Shown here in pieces: positions 9,129-16,676 of a stretch of 64,000 bases of DNA. Within the stretch, counting starts at the first letter, position 1, and every line of letters begins with the position of its first letter. The notes under the pieces are model-generated. The model did not search any database and had not been told where the DNA came from. It saw only the letters and a list, made by a program, of their open reading frames with translations. The DNA lies in assembly GCF_013185065.1 (NCBI RefSeq), contig NZ_JAAVTO010000005.1:26032-90031 (forward strand), in the 5' to 3' direction. The DNA comes from Adlercreutzia sp. ZJ473. GTDB lineage: Bacteria; Actinomycetota; Coriobacteriia; Coriobacteriales; Eggerthellaceae. A program made the translations under genes and the position numbers.

Positions 9129-9400
9129 GGGGATGCTCCTTCGGCTTGGGTTAGCCCGTCGCGCGTCGCGGCGCGGCGCGTGCTGCGCGCAGGGCGCGCA
9201 CGCTGCGCTGCGTCGTGGCGCACAACGGCATCGAATGCGATGATTTGCCTATTATAGTTTTGCAACCGATAGTCCGATGCGCGTTTTCTTCGATAGCCAG
9301 TTGCAAGATCTTCGTATTGCGCGCAGCCGAACACATGGCGCCGCCGCGCACGCAGTTCCTTTATAGTGGACGGAACGTACCGTCTGAAAGGATTTCTGCC
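9129..9400. other. Divergent metY/metA intergenic region
   Basis: 272 bp that must hold both promoters. An ATTATA/TATAAT element near 9250 on the minus strand could be the metY -10, and a TTTATAGTG element near 9360 the metA -10. The words CGATAG and TTGCAA each occur twice around 9259-9308. I did not find a SAM riboswitch fold or an S-box. Confidence 0.4.
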
Positions 9401-10333
9401 ATGCCCATCCGCATTCCCGACTCACTGCCCGCAACCGCCGCGCTCGAGAGCGAGAACATCTTCGTCATGACGGAGTACCGGGCCATGCACCAGGACATCC
9501 GCCCGCTGAAGCTGCTGCTTCTGAACCTCATGCCCACCAAGATCACCACCGAGACGCAGATCCTGCGCAAGCTGTCGAACACGCCGCTGCAGATCGAGGT
9601 GGAGCTTCTGCAGACCGCCAGCCACGACGCGAAGAACGTGGCGGCCGAGCACCTCGAGACGTTCTACACCACCTTCGAAGAGGTGCGCGACCGCCACTTC
9701 GACGGCCTCATCATCACGGGCGCGCCGGTCGAGCTGCTCGACTTCGAGGACGTGGACTACTGGGAGGAGCTCTGCGCCATCATGGAGTGGTCGAAGACCA
9801 ACGTGCATTCCACGCTGCACATCTGCTGGGGCGCGCAGGCCGGCATCTACTACCACTACGGCGTGCCCAAGCACGAGCTGTCGCGGAAGGTGTTCGGCGT
9901 GTTCGAGCACGACGTGGTCAAGCGCACCTCCCCGCTCATGCGCGGGTTCGACGACGTCTTCCAGGCGCCGCACTCCCGCTACACCGAGGTGCACGCGGCC
10001 GACATCGAGGCGCACCCCGAGCTGGAGCTGGTCGCCGTGTCGGACGAGGCCGGCGTCTATATCGCGAAGTCGACGGACTCGTCGAACTTCTTCGTGTTCG
10101 GGCACCCCGAGTACGACCGCGGCACGCTCAAGGCCGAGTACGACCGCGACGTGGCGCGCGGCCTCGACATCGCGCTGCCCGCGCACTACTACCCGAACGA
10201 CGACCCCACCGCCACGCCGCGCTCCACCTGGCGCGCCCACGCCCAGCTGCTCTACACCAACTGGCTGAACTACTACGTGTACCAGACGACGCCCTACGAC
10301 ATCAACCTGACCGGCAAGCACGAAGAGGGGTAG
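9401..10333 (+). CDS. metA: Homoserine O-acetyltransferase of the MetA fold
   Basis: A 310-residue MetA-family acyltransferase that activates homoserine for methionine synthesis. The catalytic residues fall exactly at family positions: Cys142 (HICWGAQA), His235 and Glu237 (FGHPEYD). Position 111 in TGAPVE is Glu. In this family Glu111 is known to select acetyl-CoA, whereas Gly111 selects succinyl-CoA, so acetylation is predicted. This agrees with the adjacent O-acetylhomoserine sulfhydrylase. The start at 9401 follows GAAAGGA and matches the family N-terminus MPIRIPD. Confidence 0.95.
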   Translation: MPIRIPDSLPATAALESENIFVMTEYRAMHQDIRPLKLLLLNLMPTKITTETQILRKLSNTPLQIEVELLQTASHDAKNVAAEHLETFYTTFEEVRDRHFDGLIITGAPVELLDFEDVDYWEELCAIMEWSKTNVHSTLHICWGAQAGIYYHYGVPKHELSRKVFGVFEHDVVKRTSPLMRGFDDVFQAPHSRYTEVHAADIEAHPELELVAVSDEAGVYIAKSTDSSNFFVFGHPEYDRGTLKAEYDRDVARGLDIALPAHYYPNDDPTATPRSTWRAHAQLLYTNWLNYYVYQTTPYDINLTGKHEEG

Positions 10334-10441
10334 CGCGCATCCGCGGGGCGGCGAAGGGCGCGAAGGGCGGTTGCGGACGCTGGTCGCATTCGTCGCAGCG
10401 AGCGCCCCGCGCGGACGCATCGTTTGCAGTTGCGCTCGATC

Positions 10442-10499
10442 TTGCATAAGCGCATGCAAGCGCACCTCGCAGATACGCGCACCTGCCTGCGAGGTGCGC
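10442..10499. repeat. Two inverted repeats beside parS
   Basis: TTGCAT/ATGCAA arms (10442-10459) and a perfect 12-bp stem, GCGCACCTCGCA with its complement (10460-10471 and 10488-10499, 16-nt loop). No T-tract follows, so a plain terminator for metA is doubtful. Confidence 0.6.
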
Positions 10500-10521
10500 G
10501 GGGCGGAGGCAACGTGTAGAA

Positions 10522-10537
10522 TGTTTCACGTGAAACA
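10522..10537. promoter_or_regulatory. parS: parS centromere-like site (ParB/Spo0J target)
   Basis: TGTTTCACGTGAAACA is an exact 16-bp match to the consensus bacterial parS site bound by ParB. Such sites normally cluster near the replication origin, so this may place the window in the origin-proximal part of the chromosome. It lies 30 bp before a small acidic-protein gene. Only one copy was found in the window. Confidence 0.85.
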
Positions 10538-10568
10538 CTCGTTCTGCCGTCAAGGAGGAAGATTCGCG

Positions 10569-10742
10569 ATGCCAAGCAGCGAGCCGCACGTGCGCGTGGT
10601 GTACAAGCCGGTCGTCCCGCGTGACGCTGATGCGCCCGATCCCTTCCTGCGTGCGGAAAACGAGGACGACGACGGTTACGATCCCTACTCCGACCGCCCC
10701 GCCGAGCGCGAGCCCCTCTTCGAAGCGAACCCCTGGGACTAG
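10569..10742 (+). CDS. Small acidic protein of unknown function
   Basis: 57 residues (MPSSEPHVRVVYKPVV...). The C-terminal half is very acidic and rich in Asp, Glu, Pro and Tyr, ending FEANPWD. AAGGAGGA lies 10 nt before the ATG, which supports translation. No known domain, membrane segment or cysteines were seen. Its 5' region holds the parS site, so a role linked to ParB loading or merely a shared upstream region are both possible; neither can be decided here. Confidence 0.6.
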   Translation: MPSSEPHVRVVYKPVVPRDADAPDPFLRAENEDDDGYDPYSDRPAEREPLFEANPWD

Positions 10743-10772
10743 CCGCCACGCGCAACCGCCGCCGATTATCGA

Positions 10773-10988
10773 AACGCGTTCCGCCACGCACTTTCGCAAC
10801 GCAACTTTGTGGCATTTCTCACAACGTGTTTCGCAAAACAGCTTCCCGAAGTGTCTTTTCCAACGCGTTTTACGAAACGCGCTTTCGCCGCACGCTTTCG
10901 CAACGTGTTACGCGACGTGTTTTCGCCGCCACGTTTCTCAAAACGCACTTTCGCCGCTGCGTTTTACGAAACGCATTCCGCAAAACGT
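10773..10988. repeat. Degenerate 12-14-bp tandem repeat field next to parS
   Basis: About sixteen degenerate units of the form ACGCRYTTTCGCAA, for example CGCACTTTCGCAA, CGTGTTTCGCAAAA, CGCGTTTTACGAAA, CGCACTTTCGCCG. All three plus frames are open through it but give only Phe/Arg/Thr-rich low-complexity peptides, so I do not call a gene. It lies 235 bp from parS. Confidence 0.75.
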
Positions 10989-10995
10989 CCCCCAA

Positions 10996-11031
10996 GGACC
11001 CCAGGGACCCCCAGGGGTTCCCTGGGAGTCC
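10996..11031 (-). terminator. Hairpin at the 3' end of the HAD gene
   Basis: A GGAC-C-CCAGGGA...TCCCTGG-GA-GTCC stem starting 2 nt past the stop codon, with an inner CCCC/GGGG pairing. No clear T-tract, so a terminator role is likely but not certain. Confidence 0.5.
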
Positions 11032-11032
11032 C

Positions 11033-11701
11033 TTACGAGTCCCCGAGGAGCATGTCGACGGTTACCTCGACGAGGGACTCTGCGAACAGGTCGGCTTCCC
11101 TCCTCAGGTCATCCCTGGTTGCGGACAAGTCGCAGTCGTGGACGCCGAGCGTGCGGTAGCCGGCCGCATTGAGCGTCCTGATGGCGTAGATCGCGTCCTC
11201 CACGCCCCAGGTCTGCTCTCGCGTGGTGCCGAGCGCCTCGCGCGCGCGGTCGTACACCGCGGGCTCGCGCTTCGAGGCCCCCACGTCGTCAACTGACACC
11301 ACCGCCCGCAGATACGGCGTGAACCCCGCTGAGCGCAGCCCCGCGTCGAGCAGCGGCTTGGGCGAGGAGGACGCCACCGCCAGGGGCACGCCGCGCGCGT
11401 CAAGGGCGCGCACGAGCTCGAGCGCGCCCGGCTTCGCCATCGCGCGGTTCTCGTAGTAGTCGCGCATGATCTCGTCGATCATCCGCTCGACGTCGGCGCC
11501 TGACTCCCCCAGCCCGAACTTGCCGTGCAGATACGCGCCGCACTCGGGAATGGTCATGGTGGTGAGGACGTCGGTGTCCTCCTTCGCGAGCTCCGCGCCC
11601 GCGCGCTCAGCCAGACTTGACTCCAGCTCCCGCCATGCCGCCATCGAGTCAAGCAACGTCCCATCACAGTCGAAAACAACGCCCACGCGCTTCTCCTGCA
11701 T
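11033..11701 (-). CDS. HAD-superfamily phosphatase (beta-phosphoglucomutase-like)
   Basis: A 222-residue HAD hydrolase. Motif I is VVFDCDGTLLDS at residues 7-18, with the nucleophile Asp10 and Asp12. A helical cap follows (about 20-85), then motif II VASSSPKP near residue 114 and a motif III/IV region with Lys and GVEDA. It dephosphorylates small metabolites; the substrate is unknown. The ATG at 11701 is chosen over a much longer open frame because GGAGAAGGAG lies upstream and the fold begins there. Convergent with the small acidic gene. Confidence 0.85.
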   Translation of the reverse strand: MQEKRVGVVFDCDGTLLDSMAAWRELESSLAERAGAELAKEDTDVLTTMTIPECGAYLHGKFGLGESGADVERMIDEIMRDYYENRAMAKPGALELVRALDARGVPLAVASSSPKPLLDAGLRSAGFTPYLRAVVSVDDVGASKREPAVYDRAREALGTTREQTWGVEDAIYAIRTLNAAGYRTLGVHDCDLSATRDDLRREADLFAESLVEVTVDMLLGDS

Positions 11702-11770
11702 CAATGCACTCCTTCTCCGCCTCTTAGGCACGTTTGACAAACCACCCTGCGTTCTGCATCTATGAGTAAA

Positions 11771-11795
11771 GAAGGGGGCCTCTTCGACCCCCTTC
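11771..11795 (-). terminator. Terminator of hom
   Basis: GAAGGGGG/CCCCCTTC 8-bp stem with a 9-nt loop. On the minus strand it is followed by TTTACTC. It lies about 150 bp past the hom stop. Confidence 0.6.
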
Positions 11796-11945
11796 GAAAC
11801 TCCCATCAAACTCGGCTGCCCGCCGGAACCCCGTCGCCTGCCGAGGCTGCCCGCCGAAAGCCGGCTGCCTGCCGAAGCCTCGTCACCTGCCGAAATCCGA
11901 CCCGCCCCGCCGTCACGCCAACGAGGCAGGCCCGGGCGAAGCTCG
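11796..11945. repeat. Short imperfect repeats downstream of hom
   Basis: About five imperfect copies of GCCTGCCGAAGCC-like words, 16-18 bp apart (11813-11905), between the hom terminator and the hom stop. No ORF with credible content. Confidence 0.5.
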
Positions 11946-13229
11946 CTACTCCTCGACGCGAATGAGCGACGGCTCGGCGTGCAGGACGTCGTCGAGGCCG
12001 CGGATCTCCTCGATGACCTCGCGAATCGCACGCTCTTTGGCCGTGTGCGTCACGTAGACGATCTCGACTGTGCCGCCGTTCTTCTGGCCGCGCTGCACCA
12101 CCGAGTGCACGCTCACGCCGTGGTTGGCGAACACGCCCGCCATGGCCGCCAGAACGCCCGGGCGGTCCGACACGGTGAAGCGGATGTAGTACTTCATCGA
12201 GAGCTCTTCGATCGGCAGGATGGGCAGCTCGTCGGTGCAGGTGCATCCCACGATGGGGTCGATGCCCTGCTGCATGTGGCGCGCCACCTCGAGCACGTCG
12301 CCCATGACCGCGCTCGCCGCCGCGCCCGCGCCGGCGCCCTCGCCGAAGAACATCGTCTCGCCCACGAAGTCGCCCGTCACGTAGATGGCGTTGAACACGC
12401 CGTTCACCTTCGCCAGCTGGTGGTCGACCGGGATCATGGTGGGATGGACGCGCACGTCGATGCCGCCCTCGGTGCGGTGCGCGATGGCCAGCAGCTTCAC
12501 CACGTAGCCCATGTCGCGCGCCGTCTCGAGATCGACGGGCGTGATGTTGGTGATGCCGCGCGTGTACACGTCGTCCATGGTCACGCGCGAGTTGAACGCG
12601 ATGGACGCCAGGATGGCGATCTTGGCGGCGGCGTCGAACCCGTCGACGTCGGCTGACGGGTTCGCCTCGGCGAAGCCCTTCGCCTGCGCCTCGGCGAGCA
12701 CGGCGTCGTAGTCCATGCCGTCCTCGTCCATGCGCGTGAGCATGTAGTTGGTGGTGCCGTTCACGATGCCCATGACCGAGCTGATCTCGTTGGCGATCAG
12801 CGAGTGCTTCAGCGGCCCGATGATGGGAATGCCGCCGCCCACGCTGGCCTCGAAGGCGATCTCGCGGTTCTTGGCCGCGGCCGTCTCCATGATCTCCTTG
12901 CCGCAGGTGGCCATGAGCGCCTTGTTGGCCGTGACCACGTTCTTGCCGGCGCCCAGCGCGTCGAGCACCACCGTGCGCGCGAACGTGGTGCCGCCGATCA
13001 ACTCGATGACCAGGTCGATGTCGGGATCGTCGATGATGTCGCGGAAGTTGTCCGTGAACAGGTGCCCCACGCCGTGCGCCTCGGCCTCGGACGGGTCGAG
13101 CGAGCACACGCGCGCCAGCTCGATGTCGATGCCGTAGTGGCGCAGAAACGCGTCCTTGTGCTTCAAGATGATGTCGATGCAGCCGCCGCCCACCGTGCCG
13201 GTGCCCACCAAGCCAATTCTAACCGCCAT
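11946..13229 (-). CDS. hom: Homoserine dehydrogenase
   Basis: Reduces aspartate semialdehyde to homoserine, the branch step feeding metA and threonine. A Rossmann motif GTGTVGGG is at residues 10-17, followed by the catalytic domain (NGTTNYML near residue 155, and the DVDGFDAAAKIAIL segment near residue 195). A C-terminal ACT domain (YYIRFTVSDRPGVLAAMAGVF, about 348-368) suggests allosteric feedback, probably by threonine. 427 residues is the usual length of the ACT-containing form. Lies downstream of lysA on the same strand, 65 nt apart. Confidence 0.95.
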   Translation of the reverse strand: MAVRIGLVGTGTVGGGCIDIILKHKDAFLRHYGIDIELARVCSLDPSEAEAHGVGHLFTDNFRDIIDDPDIDLVIELIGGTTFARTVVLDALGAGKNVVTANKALMATCGKEIMETAAAKNREIAFEASVGGGIPIIGPLKHSLIANEISSVMGIVNGTTNYMLTRMDEDGMDYDAVLAEAQAKGFAEANPSADVDGFDAAAKIAILASIAFNSRVTMDDVYTRGITNITPVDLETARDMGYVVKLLAIAHRTEGGIDVRVHPTMIPVDHQLAKVNGVFNAIYVTGDFVGETMFFGEGAGAGAAASAVMGDVLEVARHMQQGIDPIVGCTCTDELPILPIEELSMKYYIRFTVSDRPGVLAAMAGVFANHGVSVHSVVQRGQKNGGTVEIVYVTHTAKERAIREVIEEIRGLDDVLHAEPSLIRVEE

Positions 13230-13275
13230 GTCGTGCTCTCTCCTTCGTTCTGCCGCGAAGCGCGAATCCCTCGGA

Positions 13276-13311
13276 CCTGCAGGTCTCGCTGAACCTACAG
13301 GTCTCGCTGAT
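13276..13311. repeat. 18-bp tandem duplication across the lysA stop codon
   Basis: CCTGCAGGTCTCGCTGAA and CCTACAGGTCTCGCTGAT are adjacent and differ at two positions. The lysA stop (13295-13297) falls in the second copy, so the first copy is a duplicated coding tail left untranslated. Confidence 0.85.
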
Positions 13312-14650
13312 AGAGATCATTATACGTTTCGCGGCGAGTCACCACGCGCGCGACGCCGTCTTTTACGAACACCACGGCCGGGCGAGGCTGCCCGTTGTAG
13401 TTCGAGGCCATGGTGGCGCAGTACGCGCCCGTGCCGAACACGCACACGACGTCCCCCAGGTCAGGGTGCTGCAGCGGCATGTCGACCACCACCGCGTCGC
13501 CGCTCTCGCAGTGCTTGCCGCACAGCGTGACGATCTCGGTGCGCGGCTGGCCCGCCTTGTTCGCGATGGTCGGCTCGTAGTCGGCGTGGTAGAGCGCCGT
13601 GCGGATGTTGTCGGACATGCCGCCGTCGACCGCCACGTATTTGCGGATGCCCGGCAGCGTCTTGAGGATGCCCACGGTGTAGAGCGTCACGCCCGGCGTG
13701 GCCACCAGGCTGCGGCCCGGCTCCACCATCAGGCGCGGCAGCGGCAGGCCGTGCTGCCCGCACAGCTCGCGCACGGCGGAGCAGGTCACCTCGGCGAAGT
13801 CCTCGATGGAGGACGGCCGGTCGTCGGCGGTGTAGGCGACGCCCAAGCCGCCGCCCAGGTCGAGCTCCTCGATGACGTGGCCGTACTCGTCGCGGATGCG
13901 CGCCATGAACTCCACCATGACGGCCGCCGCCTCGCGGAACGAGTGCAGCGCGAAGATCTGCGAGCCGATGTGGCAGTGCAGGCCGGCCAGGCGCACGTTC
14001 GTCGTCTCAAGCGCCGTGCCCACGCAGGTGAACGCGAAGTCATCGCGCATGTTGAAGCCGAACTTGGAGTCCTCGCAGCCCGTGCGGATGTACTCGTGCG
14101 TGTCGGCCTCCACGCCCGGCGTGATGCGCAGGTAGATGTCCTGCACTTTGCCGAGGCGCCCGGCGATCTCGCTCACGCGCGCCAGCTCGATGCGGCTGTC
14201 CACCACGATGCGGCCGACGCCGGCGGAGATGGCCTCCTCGAGCTCCTGGGGCGTCTTGTTGTTGCCGTGCACGAACACGCGCTCTGCGGGGAAGCCCACG
14301 CTCAGCGCGCATGCCAGCTCGCCGCCGCCCGACACGTCGAGGCACATGCCCTCGGCGTTCGCCAGGCGCACGACCTCCTTGTTCAGAAACGCCTTCGACG
14401 CGTAGATGATGTCGGAGTCCTCGTAGCGGGCACGGAAGGCGTCGCGGTAGGACTCCATGCGGCTCACGAGGTCGGCCTCGTCGAACACGTAGAGCGCCGT
14501 GCCCTGCTCGCGCGCGAGCTCGACCATGTCCACGCCGCCGATGAACAGGTGGTCGTCGCGCACCTCCGCAGTCATCGGCAGCACCGCGCCGAGGTCCATG
14601 GTGGTGCGGTTGTCGGGCTGTTTCGTCAGGTCAGAGGCGGGCAGAGACAT
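13295..14650 (-). CDS. lysA: Diaminopimelate decarboxylase
   Basis: A PLP-dependent decarboxylase making lysine from meso-diaminopimelate. 451 residues with the alanine-racemase-like barrel: PLP lysine Lys86 (IIYASKAFLN), the phosphate-loop region HCHIGSQ, DLGGGLGV, and the Cys/Glu substrate motif KHCESGD in the C-terminal beta domain. The start at 14650 (MSLPASDL) has AAGGA 7 nt upstream; a longer frame to 14752 lacks support. Forms a lysA-hom unit on the minus strand. Confidence 0.95.
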   Translation of the reverse strand: MSLPASDLTKQPDNRTTMDLGAVLPMTAEVRDDHLFIGGVDMVELAREQGTALYVFDEADLVSRMESYRDAFRARYEDSDIIYASKAFLNKEVVRLANAEGMCLDVSGGGELACALSVGFPAERVFVHGNNKTPQELEEAISAGVGRIVVDSRIELARVSEIAGRLGKVQDIYLRITPGVEADTHEYIRTGCEDSKFGFNMRDDFAFTCVGTALETTNVRLAGLHCHIGSQIFALHSFREAAAVMVEFMARIRDEYGHVIEELDLGGGLGVAYTADDRPSSIEDFAEVTCSAVRELCGQHGLPLPRLMVEPGRSLVATPGVTLYTVGILKTLPGIRKYVAVDGGMSDNIRTALYHADYEPTIANKAGQPRTEIVTLCGKHCESGDAVVVDMPLQHPDLGDVVCVFGTGAYCATMASNYNGQPRPAVVFVKDGVARVVTRRETYNDLYQRDL

Positions 14651-14984
14651 AGCGGGTCCTTTCGTGGGCCGACTTTCGGCGCCGCAGGGCGCGCAAAGCC
14701 GACAGTCTAGCATCGAGCGTGTGAAGTCCACACAGTATACCGTGACGAACAAAGGCGCGTTTTTCCATCAGGTAAATTGTCGGGAAAATATCCGCCGCCA
14801 TTGTCAAGGAGGTGACAGGCGCGAGGGGCAGGCGCCGGGGGCCGGGCCAGAGGGCGCGCAGAAGGCAGGCGCCGGGAGCCGCGCCGAACTTGAAGCCCTA
14901 ACCTGCATAAACTCCCAGCCCTCGCCCCGCTCAAAGTCCCCTATAATGGGGCGGAACTATTATCTTTAGCGAAGGGAGATTCCC
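14651..14984. other. lysA/moaE-like divergent intergenic region
   Basis: 334 bp. A TATAAT at 14942-14947, flanked by CCCC/GGGG, is the probable -10 of the moaE-like gene, with no good -35. A GC-rich middle part has two copies of AGGCAGGCGCCGGGRGCCG-like sequence (near 14828 and 14865). A TTGACA on the minus strand near 14810 could belong to lysA, but no spaced -10 was found. Confidence 0.45.
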
Positions 14985-15380
14985 ATGGCAAAGCAGGAAC
15001 CGTCAATCGACCAGTGGCTCGCGGAGGCGAAGGCCGACCCGAAGGCGGCGCAGTGCGGCATGTTCCTCACGCACAACGGCGTGGTGCGCGTGACGCCGAA
15101 GGCGCAGGTGCGCGAAGGCGTCGAGGGCCTCGGCGAGGTGGCGCAGGTCGAGTTCTCCTACGACGCCGCCGGCCTTGAGGCCGCCGTCAACGAAGCGCTC
15201 ACCTGGGACGGCGTGTACTACGTCCGCGTCTGGCTGAACGAGGGCACCTGCAAGGTGGGCGACTCGCTCATGTACGTGCTCATCGGCGCCGACATCCGCC
15301 CGCGCTGCATCGACGCGCTGCAGAAGCTCGTCGGGAAGATCAAGAACGAGCTCGTGGTGGAGAAGGAGATCTACGCCTAA
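14985..15380 (+). CDS. MoaE-like protein (molybdopterin synthase large subunit family)
   Basis: 131 residues. The C-terminal half (KVGDSLMYVLIGADIRPRCIDALQKLVGKIKNELVVEKEIY, given here in outline) follows the MoaE pattern of a core strand, a His/Arg-containing turn, a helix and a terminal Lys-rich strand. In MoaE the enzyme adds sulfur to precursor Z with MoaD. Here the usual terminal PIWKKE is replaced by ELVVEKE, and the N-terminus is divergent, so catalysis is uncertain. The start has GAAGGGAGA upstream. Molybdoenzymes are frequent in this window, which fits a cofactor role. Confidence 0.6.
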   Translation: MAKQEPSIDQWLAEAKADPKAAQCGMFLTHNGVVRVTPKAQVREGVEGLGEVAQVEFSYDAAGLEAAVNEALTWDGVYYVRVWLNEGTCKVGDSLMYVLIGADIRPRCIDALQKLVGKIKNELVVEKEIYA

Positions 15381-15428
15381 GGCGTGCAGCGCAAGCGCCT
15401 GCGCCGCACGCATAGCCGCACCTGCGTC

Positions 15429-15460
15429 AGGCGCGCGACTCGATAGGCTGCGCGCCTTTG
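15429..15460 (+). terminator. Terminator of the moaE-like gene
   Basis: AGGCGCGC/GCGCGCCT 8-bp stem with a 13-nt loop, followed by TTGCGTTGC. About 50 nt past the stop codon. Confidence 0.55.
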
Positions 15461-15529
15461 CGTTGCTCGCTCTTTCCTGCAGAATGACGAGCGGAGCCTG
15501 CAACGCTCCGACGAGAAGAAAGACCCCTC

Positions 15530-16351
15530 ATGCTCACCGAGAACATGACCCAGGCCTACCTGGACCGCATCGGATTCACCGATCCCGTCCGCGCCGACTG
15601 CGCCGCGCTCGACGCGCTCGTCTGCCGGCACCAGCGCAGCGTGCCCTTCGAGACGGTCACGCTGCACCGCCGCGGCGCCGTGCCCGACCTAGAAGTCGAC
15701 GCCCTCTTCGGCAAGATAGTCGCCCGCCGCCTCGGCGGATACTGCTTCGAGCTGAACAAGCTGTTCGAGGAGCTGCTGCGCGCGCTCGGGTTCGACGCGC
15801 GACCCGTGCTCTGCCGCTCGGTGCGAGGACGCGACGCGCGCATGCCCATCAACCACCGCGGCCTCGCCGTACGCCTCGACGACGGTGACTTCTTCGTTGA
15901 CGTGGGCTTCGGCGGCCCCATGCCCGCCGGCGCGCTCCTGCTGGAGCACGACGTGGAGCAGCGCGTCGCTGGCGAGCTCTACACGCCTCGCCGCATCGAC
16001 AGCACCTGGTGGACGGTCGAGCGCGTCACGCGCGCTGCACGCGACCTGTATGACGACGAAGCGCCCGAGCGGCGCCAGGTGGAGCTCGAGCTGTGCACCG
16101 CCGCCGTCGAGGACATCGACTTCAACGCACTCAACCTGCTCTGCGCGCAGCCGGGCACGCTCTTCCGCGACCACGAGATAGCGAACCTGCGTACCGCGGA
16201 CGGCTACCTCGGCCTCAAGGACGGCGTGCTCACCAAGCGCGCCAGCGGCCGGAAGGAAGTCGCCGAGCTGCCCGACCGCGCCGCCGTCGACGAGGCCCTC
16301 ATCACCCTCTTCGGGATGAAGACCATCCGCAGCTGGCCCGCCGAAGCGTAG
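15530..16351 (+). CDS. nat: Arylamine N-acetyltransferase
   Basis: Transfers acetyl from acetyl-CoA to arylamines, arylhydroxylamines or hydrazines. 273 residues with the complete catalytic triad: Cys72 (RRLGGYCFELN), His109 (INHRGLAV) and Asp124 (FVDVGFGG). It also has the N-terminal YLDRIG and SVPFETVTLH segments typical of the family. Cytoplasmic. In a gut species this could act on drugs such as 5-aminosalicylate, but the natural substrate is unknown. Confidence 0.93.
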   Translation: MLTENMTQAYLDRIGFTDPVRADCAALDALVCRHQRSVPFETVTLHRRGAVPDLEVDALFGKIVARRLGGYCFELNKLFEELLRALGFDARPVLCRSVRGRDARMPINHRGLAVRLDDGDFFVDVGFGGPMPAGALLLEHDVEQRVAGELYTPRRIDSTWWTVERVTRAARDLYDDEAPERRQVELELCTAAVEDIDFNALNLLCAQPGTLFRDHEIANLRTADGYLGLKDGVLTKRASGRKEVAELPDRAAVDEALITLFGMKTIRSWPAEA

Positions 16352-16381
16352 GAAGGCAGCCCGCCGAAAGCGAACAGCGCA

Positions 16382-16676
16382 TCAAGATCCTCGGAGAAGC
16401 CGGTGCACAGCATGCGCGCACTCTGCAGCGATGCCGTCAAGGTCCTGGACGGTCGGCTGGCTGGCAAGCGGCAGGGCGGGCACGTATTCAAGCGCGCCGA
16501 AGTCGTCTTCGCAGCCAAGCGCAATGGATACGCGAATGAGCGACTCGAGGGATATCTGGTGCGTCTGCTCGAACCGCTCCAAAGAGCGAGTGGGGGACGC
16601 ACGCACGCGTCCCCCACCCAACGTAAAGCGAGCCTCGCTAACTTCTCGCGAGCGCTTGAAGCTGGCGAGATAGTCG
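16382..16676 (-). pseudogene. Remnant of an XRE-family regulator
   Basis: The minus frame reads ASDYLASFKRSREVSEARFTL, then a GC-rich insert, then RSLERFEQTHQISLESLIRVSIALGCEDDF (shown in parts). This is the helix 3-to-5 region of XRE regulators of the type found beside HipA-like genes. The N-terminal recognition helices are missing. The frame is interrupted by an 11-bp-arm inverted repeat. It abuts the stop of the hydrolase gene. I call it a decayed fragment. Confidence 0.55.
16590..16617. repeat. Perfect 11-bp inverted repeat inside the XRE remnant
   Basis: GTGGGGGACGC and its complement around ACGCAC. It may act as terminator of the minus-strand operon (next bases on that strand TCGCTCTTTGG), or be an inserted palindromic element. 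Confidence 0.6.

Noticed and set aside
7974..9257. 427-codon plus-strand frame opposite metY
   Set aside because: Shadow of metY; composition typical of antisense frames.
9129..9400. SAM-responsive riboswitch between metY and metA
   Set aside because: No S-box core or SAM-II pseudoknot could be drawn from the sequence.
10809..11159. Possible Phe/Arg-rich protein across the repeat field
   Set aside because: All three frames are open through a short tandem repeat, so openness is not evidence of coding.
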